Counted from the first letter of the stretch, positions 42,077-50,937 are shown. The stretch is DNA of 64,000 nt from Tumebacillus_A lipolyticus (GCF_042682745.1 NZ_JBHUIO010000008.1:124001-188000), one strand, 5' to 3'. Notes: generated by a model from the letters alone, not told the origin. Program-made: numbers and translations.

Positions 42077-42973
42077 CTATCCGACGATTTTGGTGCAGGT
42101 GACTCCCGCTTCCAACTCTTCAAGATTGATCGTCACCTCGTAGTCTCGGAAATGACGTCCTACCTCTACATCACCTTTCCGATTAACCGTGATTCGATCA
42201 AATAGGTCTTGCGCAGGCGCACTGCCAAACTCGTTGTCATGCGAAAAAACATACAGCCCTCGGCATGCCATCATGCCCCGCGATGCGGAACGATCGATCG
42301 TCCACATGTTCACCAGCGCTTCCCAGAGCAGTTCTAAGTCTGTATCTTTCACGCCTGTCTTGGCGGCAAACACCGGGTTGTAAAATCCATACGCCATGTA
42401 CAACCCATAAGGTAGGTACGCTTTTCGGCCCATTTGCCCGGACAGCGCTTCTCCGTCCACACTTCCCGCACCATCATCTTCTTTCGTCAGCGCAACACGC
42501 GTGATCGAGAGATCCTGCGGCGTGACCGCATCGATCGAACGAGCAAACGTAAGCTGGACTGGCCCACGAACTTGTCCCGCATTGTATTTTTTGGTCGACA
42601 TCACCGCGCCGAACATGCGAATGTCAAAAAAATGTTCACACATCCACGCTCGCGCATCTGATTGATTGTTCAATTCATCTTTGATTCCGAGATCATCGAA
42701 CGCTTTTTTCTGCTGATGAGTCAAAATGCCTCGGTGCTGTACATAAATCTGACAAGCAGGATCATCTTCACGTGTGACAGACACCCAGTCGCGGATCTTC
42801 CGCTTGATCGCTACATCGGTGACGATCCCTTGCATCGTCTCTGGATCAACTCGCGGCATATTCCCCGCATCTGGGTCTCCATTCGGATTTCCATCCTTCA
42901 CATCAAAAAGCAAAACAAAATCATGCCGTACCTTCACATCGGTCACTTTTTGATCCATTACATTCACACTCAT
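42077..42973 (-). CDS. cas7c: Cas7c (Csd2), backbone subunit of the type I-C Cascade
   Basis: 298 residues. The N-terminal motif FVLLFDVKDGNPNGDPDAGN is characteristic of Csd2, followed by PRVDPETMQGIVTDVAIKRK, FGAVMSTKKYNAGQVRGPVQ and FDRITVNRKGD. Six to seven copies bind the crRNA spacer. cas8c ends three bases upstream of its start region, and the array follows its stop after the leader segment. Confidence 0.96.
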   Translation of the reverse strand: MSVNVMDQKVTDVKVRHDFVLLFDVKDGNPNGDPDAGNMPRVDPETMQGIVTDVAIKRKIRDWVSVTREDDPACQIYVQHRGILTHQQKKAFDDLGIKDELNNQSDARAWMCEHFFDIRMFGAVMSTKKYNAGQVRGPVQLTFARSIDAVTPQDLSITRVALTKEDDGAGSVDGEALSGQMGRKAYLPYGLYMAYGFYNPVFAAKTGVKDTDLELLWEALVNMWTIDRSASRGMMACRGLYVFSHDNEFGSAPAQDLFDRITVNRKGDVEVGRHFRDYEVTINLEELEAGVTCTKIVG

Positions 42974-42976
42974 CGT

Positions 42977-44635
42977 CTATTCCTCCCCTGCAACCTTTTT
43001 TTCTGCTTTTTTGAATCGAATCTGTTGTTGATGGTAGAAGCCCAGTGCGAACAGCGCCTGTTTTTCCGGCTTTAAGAGTTTTGGGAAATCCTCGATCTGA
43101 TCTTTAATCTGATCCATTACTTCACCGATCACCCGATTCAAATTGACATATTGGTTGTAGCGCAACTTGCGAATCTTGCCTAAATGATTCTGTGCATTTC
43201 GCACCAGGAAGCCAAAAACGGAAGCAGGTGCTGTCGAAGCAGTACCATAATAGCGATCGACCAATGTGGCATTCGGTCCGATCGCAACCTGCTGTACATG
43301 ATCTAAGTGAGCGAACAACTGACCACAAAGAAAGGCCGGATCTCGTTTTTGCTGCTCATGTTTCATAAGTTTCTCCTCCTCACTTGTCGCATCTTGTAAA
43401 AGACAAAGTTGCATCACCACAGCACGTGGAGCGGTCACACGTTGCTCTGCCTTACATCGCTGCACCGCCTGCAACAACAAGGAGGATGGCAACGGCTTGC
43501 CATGCATGGCGTGATTCAAGAAATACATCGGCACATTGCTCTCCATTTCTTTGTTCGCATCGCGATACAGACTGGCAGCCAGCGTATAGGTTCCAAAGAA
43601 TCGCTCTTCCCCACCCCCGATCACCATCTGCAACCGAAACCAGCGCACCAAACTCTCTTGCACGCGCTCCAATGTCGTTTCCATCCAGTCGCGGACGACG
43701 ATGCGCGAGATGTATGGGGATAGCGCAGCCGCATAAAATTGGTTCGTTTTGACTCGTTCTGTTCGTTTCCCTTTTTGCAGAGTTAAGAACTCCTGAACCT
43801 CTTTCGGCTCTGGATTTTTGACCAGACCCGCGATATTATAAGAGGCCTTTTCTTTCGTCCAAAACACATAGCTAAGATCGCGATGCACCACGTGTGAAAA
43901 CTCGTCAGAGAGCAGGTGAATGAGCGCCTTTGCATATTTGGTCGCACACTCTTCACAAGTGGGCGCAATCAGCGAGTTTTCCAACCCGTATGAAAAGTAA
44001 GCGCGGTCGTTGGCGGAGATCAGCTTCGCCCCCTTGCTGTGCCCCCCGCGGATCGGGATGGGTAGATCGTGGCGTTGTGCAGGAATGCAGTCCTGCCCAC
44101 ATCCGATACAGGTGAAGGTCACGCCTTCGGTCGGCTTCTGACGATCCCGATACTCTGCCCAATACGTTTGAACATCCACATCGTCATGCGGGAATCTACC
44201 GTCCACCTGAAAGACGATCCAATCCCCCGCCTTCAGCTCAGGTGGCCACAATTTGCGATGGTCGATCTCCGAAAGCGCACGGTGTACCGCCAACACATCC
44301 GCATTGCCCGTCTGTTTGGCACATTCCGCAAGCAGATCGAGATAGCCCCGATGCTTCTCCTGCGCTTTCGCTCGGTCTTTTTCACTTGCTTCCTCTGCGG
44401 TGAAACCGAGCGCATATTCTGCCTTTTCATACAGCAAGATCGGGTTGATCTTGGTTCCAGCACGAGAAAGAAAAGGTACTAGTTTCGTAAACCGCTTTTC
44501 CATCGACAAAAACGCACTGCCCATTGCCCTTCCATCCGGCTCCACCTCGATCACCCAGTTGACCGTCTTTTTCTCGTAGTATTTCGGAGTTTTCTCCAAT
44601 CGGTCAGCGTATTGAATCAAACGTTGAATCAGCAT
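42977..44635 (-). CDS. cas8c: Cas8c (Csd1), large subunit of the type I-C Cascade
   Basis: 552 residues. It begins MLIQRLIQYADRLEKTPKYYEKK and has a zinc-binding-type Cys cluster (TCIGCGQDCIPAQRHD and APTCEECATKYAKAL), plus a helical C-terminal region. In type I-C, Cas8c recognises the PAM, and an internal start in its gene produces the Cas11 small subunit. A candidate in-frame start with a good ribosome site near the 3' third (GGAGGAGAAACTTATGAAAC around 43366-43382) would fit a Cas11c product (not checked in detail). Confidence 0.95.
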   Translation of the reverse strand: MLIQRLIQYADRLEKTPKYYEKKTVNWVIEVEPDGRAMGSAFLSMEKRFTKLVPFLSRAGTKINPILLYEKAEYALGFTAEEASEKDRAKAQEKHRGYLDLLAECAKQTGNADVLAVHRALSEIDHRKLWPPELKAGDWIVFQVDGRFPHDDVDVQTYWAEYRDRQKPTEGVTFTCIGCGQDCIPAQRHDLPIPIRGGHSKGAKLISANDRAYFSYGLENSLIAPTCEECATKYAKALIHLLSDEFSHVVHRDLSYVFWTKEKASYNIAGLVKNPEPKEVQEFLTLQKGKRTERVKTNQFYAAALSPYISRIVVRDWMETTLERVQESLVRWFRLQMVIGGGEERFFGTYTLAASLYRDANKEMESNVPMYFLNHAMHGKPLPSSLLLQAVQRCKAEQRVTAPRAVVMQLCLLQDATSEEEKLMKHEQQKRDPAFLCGQLFAHLDHVQQVAIGPNATLVDRYYGTASTAPASVFGFLVRNAQNHLGKIRKLRYNQYVNLNRVIGEVMDQIKDQIEDFPKLLKPEKQALFALGFYHQQQIRFKKAEKKVAGEE

Positions 44636-44639
44636 CCCT

Positions 44640-45287
44640 TCACCTCCCTAACAGACGATATTTCTCTTCTGGAACATGCAAGGTGCCGTTTTCAATGCGG
44701 GCGTGAAAAAAGTGGGGAATCGTCGGGTCTTTCTCCGTTTTCCCATATTGCAGATCGAACAGCATCGTGCCGACCTCTTGCGTGAGGTTTTCCGGCTTTT
44801 CCTCGCCGTTTGGTTCAGCAAAATAAGCGGCAAACTCCCGACAGCCTAGGTAAGGTCGGTGGAAGCACTGCCCTTTTTTCACACGCCGGCGAAATTGGTC
44901 TCTGTATTTCGCCACATCATCGGTCGCATGTTCCAGCAGTCGAATCTGAGCGCGAATCAGGTAGGCTACATCATAGAGCACCATCGAATGGCGCTGCGTG
45001 CGATCTTCGTCCGCATAATAGTCAGATCGGTATTTCCCTTTGATCGTCTCCGGAACCACCTGCGAGACTTCGTTGCGCAAGATCGACTGAAAGCGGATCG
45101 GCTTTAAAATCTGTATCTCACGCACTTCCCACCAAAACTCCGGCTTCCAGAAGATCGCTTCCAAGATGCCGCGAGCTGCTGAAGGCGTCATGCAAGGATA
45201 GGACATCCGCTCGACCTTCATCTCCGGCTGAGTAAACAGCGCATACTGTCCCCACACCTTCACCTCAACGGGGTGCATCTCTTTCAT
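44640..45287 (-). CDS. cas5c: Cas5c, pre-crRNA endonuclease and Cascade subunit
   Basis: 215 residues from ATG 45287 (AAAGGAGGG nine bases upstream); the frame to 45311 is not supported. The sequence EVKVWGQYALFTQPEMKVER, YPCMTPSAARGILEAIFWKPE and CFHRPYLGCREFAAYF is typical of the Cas5d/Cas5c group, which replaces Cas6 in type I-C and cuts the repeat to leave the ATTGAAAC handle. cas8c starts four bases downstream of its stop. Confidence 0.95.
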   Translation of the reverse strand: MKEMHPVEVKVWGQYALFTQPEMKVERMSYPCMTPSAARGILEAIFWKPEFWWEVREIQILKPIRFQSILRNEVSQVVPETIKGKYRSDYYADEDRTQRHSMVLYDVAYLIRAQIRLLEHATDDVAKYRDQFRRRVKKGQCFHRPYLGCREFAAYFAEPNGEEKPENLTQEVGTMLFDLQYGKTEKDPTIPHFFHARIENGTLHVPEEKYRLLGR

Positions 45288-45304
45288 CAAGCGATCCCTC
45301 CTTT

Positions 45305-47461
45305 CTAACAAAGGCTCAAATAATCGGGCTCATAGACCAAGCCCGCAATCAACCCTTTTCGCTCATCATATTGACCGTTCCAGATGTACCATCCTTCGCC
45401 GATCTGCTCCAAGTTCGCCGCCTGCTCCCGATAAAACTTTCCGTTCAGATGCAGGCTTACCGTGTACAGCTGTGCCCGCCGCATCCACGATCGGGTCAAT
45501 GGCATACCACCTATCACATCTTCTGCTAACGCTTTCCCCTCTTCGTATGGAACCAGCACAGTTGCCGTGTCTGTGTCGATCATCCGAAACCGTTTGTCAA
45601 TCTCTTCAAAGTTCAGATGATGTTCGTCGCTCTGTCGGATCTCTTCCACCTTGCGCGCATCAGTCTCCACATTTGTATAAACTCGGCGGAAATAATTTTC
45701 AAACGTCTCCAACCGATAGAGACATTCTGGATCGCGCTGCAAGAAGTTTTCGGCTGTTGCTGTCATCTTCTGATAATTGCCCCGCGGCAGCCCGCCATCT
45801 TCAGGGCGAAACACAATCATCGTCCCACGTTCCAGTCGCCCTTCCCTATTGCATCGCCCTGCCGCTTGCACGATGCGATCCAATGGCCCTGAAGCTCTCA
45901 TCACGACAGGAAAATCAAGATCGACTCCCGCCTCGACTACCTGTGTCGCAACCAACCAAACTGGCAGACCACCTCGCAACCGCTCCGAAAGCTCCTGCAA
46001 CACCTTTTTGCGATGTGCAGGACACATCGACGCAGACAGATGGTACGCGTGAGGCTCGTCTGCAAGCAAGGAGAAAAGCTCCCCCGCATCCTTTCTGCGA
46101 TTGACGATCACCATCACCTGCTCATGTTGTCTCATCTGCTCGGCTGTCCGCTCCCATGTCCACGATTCTTCAAGCGGCGACAGGTCGAACGATACGCGGC
46201 GAAACTCCTCGAACAGCCTTCCTGCATCTTGCACCACCTGCGTGACCGACGGAAGCATCGCTTTCGATTTGGAGATCGTCAGGTCGAGGGCTAGCGGAGT
46301 CGCCGTGCTGAGCAGAAAGGTCACATTGTAGTGCAAGGTCAACTCCCGCATCACCGAGAAAATCGGCTCTAGGAGTTCGAGCGGCAACATTTGCACCTCA
46401 TCCAAGATCACCACGCTGTTGGCGATGTGATGCAACTTGCGCAATTTCGATGTGCGGCGGGCAAACAGGCTTTCAAAAAACTGCACTGTCGTCGTGACAA
46501 CGATCGGAGCATCCCAGTTTTCTGTCGCCAGCTTCCGCCTGTTCTCCTGTTCCTTGTCATCCAGCATCTCCATCGCGCTGTGATGTTCGAGTACAACCTC
46601 TTCACCGAAGATGTTTTGGTAGACTTTCGCGTTCTGATCAAGAATGGAGGAGTAGGGGACGACGACGATCACCCGCTTTTTTTGCGAGGCCAGTGCGTGC
46701 TTCAAGGCAAATCCCATCCCAGAGAGCGTCTTGCCCATCCCGGTCGGAACGTTCAATTGATAGATGCCAGTCTGTCCCTCCGCCGCGCGTAAGCAGGACT
46801 GATACACATCAGAACGAGCTCGGTTGAGCGGAGTGTCGAGCGCATGTTGTTGAAACTGTTGCTGGTGACTTTCGAATCCCTCCCACAATGGCTCAAGGCT
46901 TGTCTGCCAAGAAGCTCGCCAATCGGTCTGTTCCGGCGAAAAGTGCGCCTCCGTGTCGAGGTAGTCAGCATCGACCAGGCAAGAAAATAGCATCCGCATC
47001 CAAACTTCCATCGCATGTGGCTCTCGAAGCAAGTGCTCCCATCTGGGCGGCAGCTCGCTCGGAAGCTTATGTAATTCCTGAAAAACTTCGGGAAGCTTTT
47101 GCTCAGCCAGTTCGATCGCCTTTTGCACGTGTGGGCACTCCACCTTGTCTTCCAGTCGATTTCTCAGCTTCACCCGATCTGCCAAGCCGCCGTGATGCCC
47201 CGCAACCATCCAAGCGACAAATTGGCCGAGCAGGGAGAGCTGCTCATAGGCGTACACAGCACCAGCGCTCGAATGGTCACGCACCTCGCGCTTCATCTTG
47301 GGATTTTCCAGATAGGCTTGAAAATCTGGGTGACACTTGCCGAGATCGTGCAAGAGTCCAGTCACATAAGCGACATGGTGAATGTCCAACTCATTGGCAA
47401 ACCTTTCTGCCATGTCCGCGGTGAACTGCAAATGTTCAAGCAGAGGATGCCAGCGATTCAT
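45305..47461 (-). CDS. cas3: Cas3 nuclease-helicase (type I-C)
   Basis: 718 residues. The N-terminal HD nuclease has HPLLEHLQF, LLHDLGKCHPDF and VAGHHGG. The helicase has Walker A NVPTGMGKTLSG (near 235), the DEVQ box ILDEVQMLPLE (near 352), LLSTATPLALD and motif VI ASGPLDRIVQAAGRCNREGR. Cas3 is recruited by Cascade and degrades target DNA. It is the first gene of the operon. The nearest Shine-Dalgarno (GAGG) is about 30 bases upstream of the ATG, so initiation may be inefficient or the leader structured. Confidence 0.96.
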   Translation of the reverse strand: MNRWHPLLEHLQFTADMAERFANELDIHHVAYVTGLLHDLGKCHPDFQAYLENPKMKREVRDHSSAGAVYAYEQLSLLGQFVAWMVAGHHGGLADRVKLRNRLEDKVECPHVQKAIELAEQKLPEVFQELHKLPSELPPRWEHLLREPHAMEVWMRMLFSCLVDADYLDTEAHFSPEQTDWRASWQTSLEPLWEGFESHQQQFQQHALDTPLNRARSDVYQSCLRAAEGQTGIYQLNVPTGMGKTLSGMGFALKHALASQKKRVIVVVPYSSILDQNAKVYQNIFGEEVVLEHHSAMEMLDDKEQENRRKLATENWDAPIVVTTTVQFFESLFARRTSKLRKLHHIANSVVILDEVQMLPLELLEPIFSVMRELTLHYNVTFLLSTATPLALDLTISKSKAMLPSVTQVVQDAGRLFEEFRRVSFDLSPLEESWTWERTAEQMRQHEQVMVIVNRRKDAGELFSLLADEPHAYHLSASMCPAHRKKVLQELSERLRGGLPVWLVATQVVEAGVDLDFPVVMRASGPLDRIVQAAGRCNREGRLERGTMIVFRPEDGGLPRGNYQKMTATAENFLQRDPECLYRLETFENYFRRVYTNVETDARKVEEIRQSDEHHLNFEEIDKRFRMIDTDTATVLVPYEEGKALAEDVIGGMPLTRSWMRRAQLYTVSLHLNGKFYREQAANLEQIGEGWYIWNGQYDERKGLIAGLVYEPDYLSLC

Positions 47462-47808
47462 GTCATTTGGGGTGTGTGCGTACAGAAAATCACCTCATCA
47501 AACTAACTATTTCACTATTCTATATAAATATTTCACGATGTTTATAACATTTTCCTTCTAAAAAACAAAATATATTTTTATCAACAATACTATATATTCA
47601 TTTTAAGGACACTTTCGAATAACAAAACAAATAGAGCGCCCTTATGGCGCTCTGTTCAGATTGACTTATCCTAATCAAGTGGATGATTGCTTGATCACAT
47701 TTGTTTTCTACACAGCGCCTCGCGGATTTGGAGGAATACACTTCCTTTGATACCACTTGAAAGCTCGAAAAAGCCGACCCTGTCCGACCTTGCGATTCAA
47801 ACACTGAC
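47462..47808. other. AT-rich region between the cas operon and the split regulator gene
   Basis: No convincing gene. The cas promoter must lie here: the 47500-47600 part is over 75 percent A+T. A terminator at 47633-47653 closes the regulator transcript. The stretch 47654-47808 downstream of the split gene has no good start codon with a ribosome site. Confidence 0.45.
47633..47653 (-). terminator. Terminator of the split XRE-TPR regulator
   Basis: On the minus strand AGAGCGCC pairs perfectly with GGCGCTCT around ATAAG and is followed by ATTTGTTTTGTT. Confidence 0.85.
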
Positions 47809-48285
47809 TCAAAGCACAATCCCACGCTGTTCGAGCCTTCGCTTGATAAATATGTGAAACGCTTCCATCTGACGAAACGCTTCACTGTGTCGGCCTTGAT
47901 TGATCAGGTGCTGGCACATCAGTAACTGTGTCTCCTCTAGCTCACTCACTTTGCCGTGCTGTTCAAAAATGTTGATCGCATTGCAGAGATGCTTTTCAGC
48001 TTTCTCATCATCACAGCGATCCAAAAAAACGCTGGCAAGAACTTGATGCACGATTCCCATCGCAGGATGAAGATCCGAAAGTGTAAGTCTCGCCCGCTCC
48101 GCATAAGCCCAAGCCTCTTCATATTCACCGTGTTCCGAACAGAGCATGGCGATGTCCGCATAGACGGCTCCGGCCTTTTCCTTTTTTGAATCTGCCTCGA
48201 ATTGCTCGGCGATCTGCATCAGCGCATCGATAGATTGCTTCCGATTTCCCCTATTGCTTTTCAGCTTGACCAGCTGATACTTCAA
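47809..48285 (-). pseudogene. C-terminal TPR half of a frameshifted XRE-TPR regulator
   Basis: 158 residues of tetratricopeptide-type helices (SIDALMQIAEQFEADSKKEK, AWAYAERARLTLSDLHP, KAEKHLCNAINIFEQHGK, EAFRQMEAFHIFIKRRL). The TTG start at 48285 overlaps the upstream TGA by four bases, with only a weak ribosome site. The two open frames add up to about 427 residues, the normal length of an HTH plus TPR regulator, and the helix register continues across the break. A one-base deletion near 48285-48296, or recoding, is the simplest explanation. A genuine coupled second gene is possible. Confidence 0.6.
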
Positions 48286-49091
48286 GTCTTTCTCATTTCG
48301 ACGTTAGACAATTGTTCCAAGATCGTAAAAGCTTTGCTTGCGTATTCCTCCGCTTTTTCAAAGCTTTGCGCTCGGTGATGCATCTCTGCAAGCCGGAGGT
48401 AGGCGCTACCCCGTTCTTCGATATTTCCTTGAGTTAGCTGTAGCGCATCCTCATAATACCTCGCCGCATCGGCCGCTTTCCCCATCGCCTCGTGAATTCT
48501 GCCCAGGCGCGTGAGCACTTTTGAACGTAAGCTCGGGTCTGGCGCTTTCACTTTCTCCAGCTCCTCCATTGCTCGTTTTGAGTGGAATAAAGATAAGGCG
48601 AGTTCTCCTTGCTTCTGATAAGCGCTTCCCAAACGCATGAAAGTTGTAGCGAGCATTTCATGATCGTGCCGCATGTTTGCGACCTCGTACACGCCATTCA
48701 ATTGTGAGATTGCCTCTTCCACATCTCCTAGTTCCAGAAAGCAGGTAGCGAGTTCGAGCAATATTTCACTGTTCTTTATCCGGTGATGGGGACTGTCGAG
48801 CAACTCTTGAAGGAATGGAATCGCCGTTCTGAATTCCTTTGCCTGAACAAGCCCCATACCCATTTTGAATTTGCTTGTAAATTCAAGATCAAGATTGACA
48901 TCAGACAGAAGTTTCTCGATCGAAACCTCCAAGCGGTCAGCGATCCTCGTCAGGATTTTGTACGATGGTTTTGCGCGATCAGATTCAATCTGTGAGATCA
49001 TGCTCGGCGTACACATACCACCTGCTAGTTCGATTTGGGTGATTCCCTTTTTCACGCGAAGATCACGAATTCTTTGCCCGAGAGAAAACAT
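48282..49091 (-). CDS. XRE-TPR regulator, N-terminal part of the split gene
   Basis: 269 residues. Residues 1-65 are a Cro/C1 helix-turn-helix (LGQRIRDLRVKKGITQIELA, SMISQIESDRAKPSYKILTR). Then come TPR helices (FLQELLDSPHHRIKNSEIL, ISQLNGVYEVANM, LSLFHSKRAMEELEKV, ADAARYYEDALQLTQ). It ends in the middle of a TPR helix (AFTILEQLSNVEMRKT). This architecture is that of RNPP peptide-responsive regulators. The ATG has GGAGGTGTCAAGAT upstream. It is separated from the upstream receptor-peptide pair by a terminator. Confidence 0.8.
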   Translation of the reverse strand: MFSLGQRIRDLRVKKGITQIELAGGMCTPSMISQIESDRAKPSYKILTRIADRLEVSIEKLLSDVNLDLEFTSKFKMGMGLVQAKEFRTAIPFLQELLDSPHHRIKNSEILLELATCFLELGDVEEAISQLNGVYEVANMRHDHEMLATTFMRLGSAYQKQGELALSLFHSKRAMEELEKVKAPDPSLRSKVLTRLGRIHEAMGKAADAARYYEDALQLTQGNIEERGSAYLRLAEMHHRAQSFEKAEEYASKAFTILEQLSNVEMRKT

Positions 49092-49232
49092 ATCTTGACA
49101 CCTCCATGAAACAATAATAGGTTATAGAAATAATAAATCACCTCGAAAGAAATGAGGTGATTTTCCCTATTCAAAATTTGTTGGAATGTATCCAGCAATT
49201 AATATTGTCGATTTAGTGTGTGACAAAAAAAG

Positions 49233-49253
49233 CCCCTCAGAAAGCATGAGGGG
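49233..49253 (-). terminator. Terminator of the receptor-peptide transcript
   Basis: On the minus strand CCCCTCA pairs with TGAGGGG around TGCTTTC and is followed by CTTTTTTT. Confidence 0.88.
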
Positions 49254-49259
49254 GAAATT

Positions 49260-49391
49260 TCACTTTGGATTTGCGATAATACCAGATGGCTCTGGATAAG
49301 ACCATTCGGCTTTTGCCGATACAGTTGAACCGCCAACAGCGAATCCAAACGCAATCCCCACCAAAAGCGTACACGCCACCCATTTTTTCAC
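49260..49391 (-). CDS. Exported 43-residue pro-peptide, candidate signalling pheromone
   Basis: A GTG start at 49391 with AAGGAGGG eight to nine bases upstream; the longer frame to 49583 lies inside the receptor gene. The product reads MKKWVACTLLVGIAFGFAVG, then a small-residue cleavage region (GGSTVSAKA) and the C-terminal segment EWSYPEPSGIIANPK. This is a standard Sec signal followed by a short secreted part, as in Phr, NprX or PapR precursors. The start lies one base after the stop of the XRE-TPR receptor gene, and its ribosome site is within the receptor's last codons. Confidence 0.8.
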   Translation of the reverse strand: MKKWVACTLLVGIAFGFAVGGSTVSAKAEWSYPEPSGIIANPK

Positions 49392-49392
49392 C

Positions 49393-50580
49393 TTAAAAAC
49401 CCTCCTTATCCAGAAAATCAGAATTATCTCGCGAGTATTTCCGCTCAAGTTCATAGTAACGCAATGCTGATTCAGAATCACCATGTTTCGCGAAAAACTC
49501 GAAGAGGCATTTACATGCGAGAGCCCGAACTGCTGCTGTTGCATGTATGTCAGCACTGACTTGTTCTGCATATTTGGGATCATCTTTTAATACGGTGTAC
49601 ATGATCTGCATTTTCTGCCAATATTCAAGGTATTCTTTTGTTATTGACTCGTACTGATCCACGATTCGTATCGCTTCGTTATAATCGTGCAACTTGATCA
49701 GCGATCTGACATAGTTCTTAACCGCCAATACGAGGATATCTTCGAAATCATTAATGACATTTAGCGCAGAACGCAATACTTTCGCAGATTCTTCGTAGTT
49801 TCCCAAGAGATATTCAATTTTTGCTACATTGATGAGCGCGTGTCCAATTTGTTTTTTATCGTTTGTATTGTTGAAATGCTCAAGTGACAGATAGGCATAC
49901 TTTTTGGAATGGTCGAGCTTGCGGCGCTCACTTGACATCACCATTCTTGCAAATGCGACCATTCCTAGAGCGTTAGGATCGTCAGCAGAGGACTTTTCAA
50001 CGAGTTGAAGCATTTCCTCCGCTCCCCCGTAGTCTCTTTGACTCACGCTTGTTAAGATCAAGTTTTCAGAAACGATTTTTAATAATCGAGTATCGTCAAA
50101 TGCCTTTCCCATCGTCTTGGCAAAAGCTAGAGCCTTTTTCCAAGTTTCGTGCGCCTCCTCGTGTTCATGCAGAAGAAACTGTACTCTACCAAGGTTGTTA
50201 TACGCAAATCCCCGTTCCGTTGCCCCAAGGGCCACTTCGACCAACTCAAGGGCGAGTGTATGCGCTCGTATCAGCATGACTTTGGTTCTCTTGTTGGTCT
50301 TAAGCAGAGAAACGAGCTCCTCCTCTTTTTTGAAGGTATCCAATTGTCGTAAACGTCCCTCTGTCACCCCTAAGCTGTATGCTATCTTCTCAATCAATGA
50401 CAGAGTGATGGGTCGGTCCCCTGTAAGAGTAAGTCGAAAGGTTTCTCGGTTAACTCCGAGTCGTTCTGCAAACGCGCGAATAGAGAAAGCATTTCCTTTC
50501 TCCTGCATGATTTCAGAGATGCGTCTCCCAATCGGGATTTTTCCAATTATTATTGTCTCTGTATATTCAATCGTTGACAT
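49393..50580 (-). CDS. XRE-TPR (RNPP-like) receptor regulator
   Basis: 395 residues; the ATG has GGAGGGTC eight bases upstream. An unusual short N-terminal extension (MSTIEYTETIIIGKIPIGR) precedes the helix-turn-helix (RRISEIMQEKGNAFSIRAFA, GVNRETFRLTLTGDRPITL). TPR helices follow (FAYNNLGRVQFLLHEHEEAH, HALINVAKIEYLLGNYEESA, FFAKHGDSESALRYYELER). RNPP regulators bind an imported oligopeptide in the TPR groove. A short exported peptide gene follows after one base. Target genes are unknown; upstream CATATGAT sites may be autoregulatory. Confidence 0.85.
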   Translation of the reverse strand: MSTIEYTETIIIGKIPIGRRISEIMQEKGNAFSIRAFAERLGVNRETFRLTLTGDRPITLSLIEKIAYSLGVTEGRLRQLDTFKKEEELVSLLKTNKRTKVMLIRAHTLALELVEVALGATERGFAYNNLGRVQFLLHEHEEAHETWKKALAFAKTMGKAFDDTRLLKIVSENLILTSVSQRDYGGAEEMLQLVEKSSADDPNALGMVAFARMVMSSERRKLDHSKKYAYLSLEHFNNTNDKKQIGHALINVAKIEYLLGNYEESAKVLRSALNVINDFEDILVLAVKNYVRSLIKLHDYNEAIRIVDQYESITKEYLEYWQKMQIMYTVLKDDPKYAEQVSADIHATAAVRALACKCLFEFFAKHGDSESALRYYELERKYSRDNSDFLDKEGF

Positions 50581-50876
50581 GGTTTTGACCCTCCATGAAC
50601 AATATTTGCATATTTTAAATCATATGTGAACTTTCTTTCTTTTCAAATTATAACAAGTAGCATATGATAAGTATATGCTCTCGACTACATTGTTGAATAA
50701 AAAATTCACCCATCCCCATACTGGTTTATTGCCCCATCAGTCACCTTTCACTACCCAGGTCATACCCTCTTTTCGAAGATTGCTTGCATGTCTCTATAAG
50801 TAGCACATATGATAGTTAGCAGAGGCATGCAACATCCAGAACCTCGTACATGTATTAGCACTCGCATGTCCTTTCG

Positions 50877-50911
50877 ATATGAGGATTGAAATGGCATGAG
50901 GATTGAAACTT
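50877..50911 (+). repeat. Two 3'-end fragments of the CRISPR repeat
   Basis: ATATGAGGATTGAAAT and GCATGAGGATTGAAAC lie four bases apart. The second matches the last 14 bases of the array repeat exactly (ATGAGGATTGAAAC); the first differs only in its last base. Upstream of the first, TTAGCA and CCTTTCGA loosely resemble the rest of the repeat, as expected for a decayed copy. Confidence 0.65.
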
Positions 50912-50937
50912 AGTTTTTTTCTCGATTAATACGTGAA

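Noticed and set aside
47598..47885. A 95-codon open frame overlapping the end of the split regulator
   Set aside because: It has no ribosome site and its second half runs through a terminator hairpin.
49393..50580. Phage arbitrium receptor (AimR) identity for the XRE-TPR protein
   Set aside because: No phage genes are nearby and the secreted tail does not end in an arbitrium-like GA hexapeptide; a chromosomal RNPP pair fits better.
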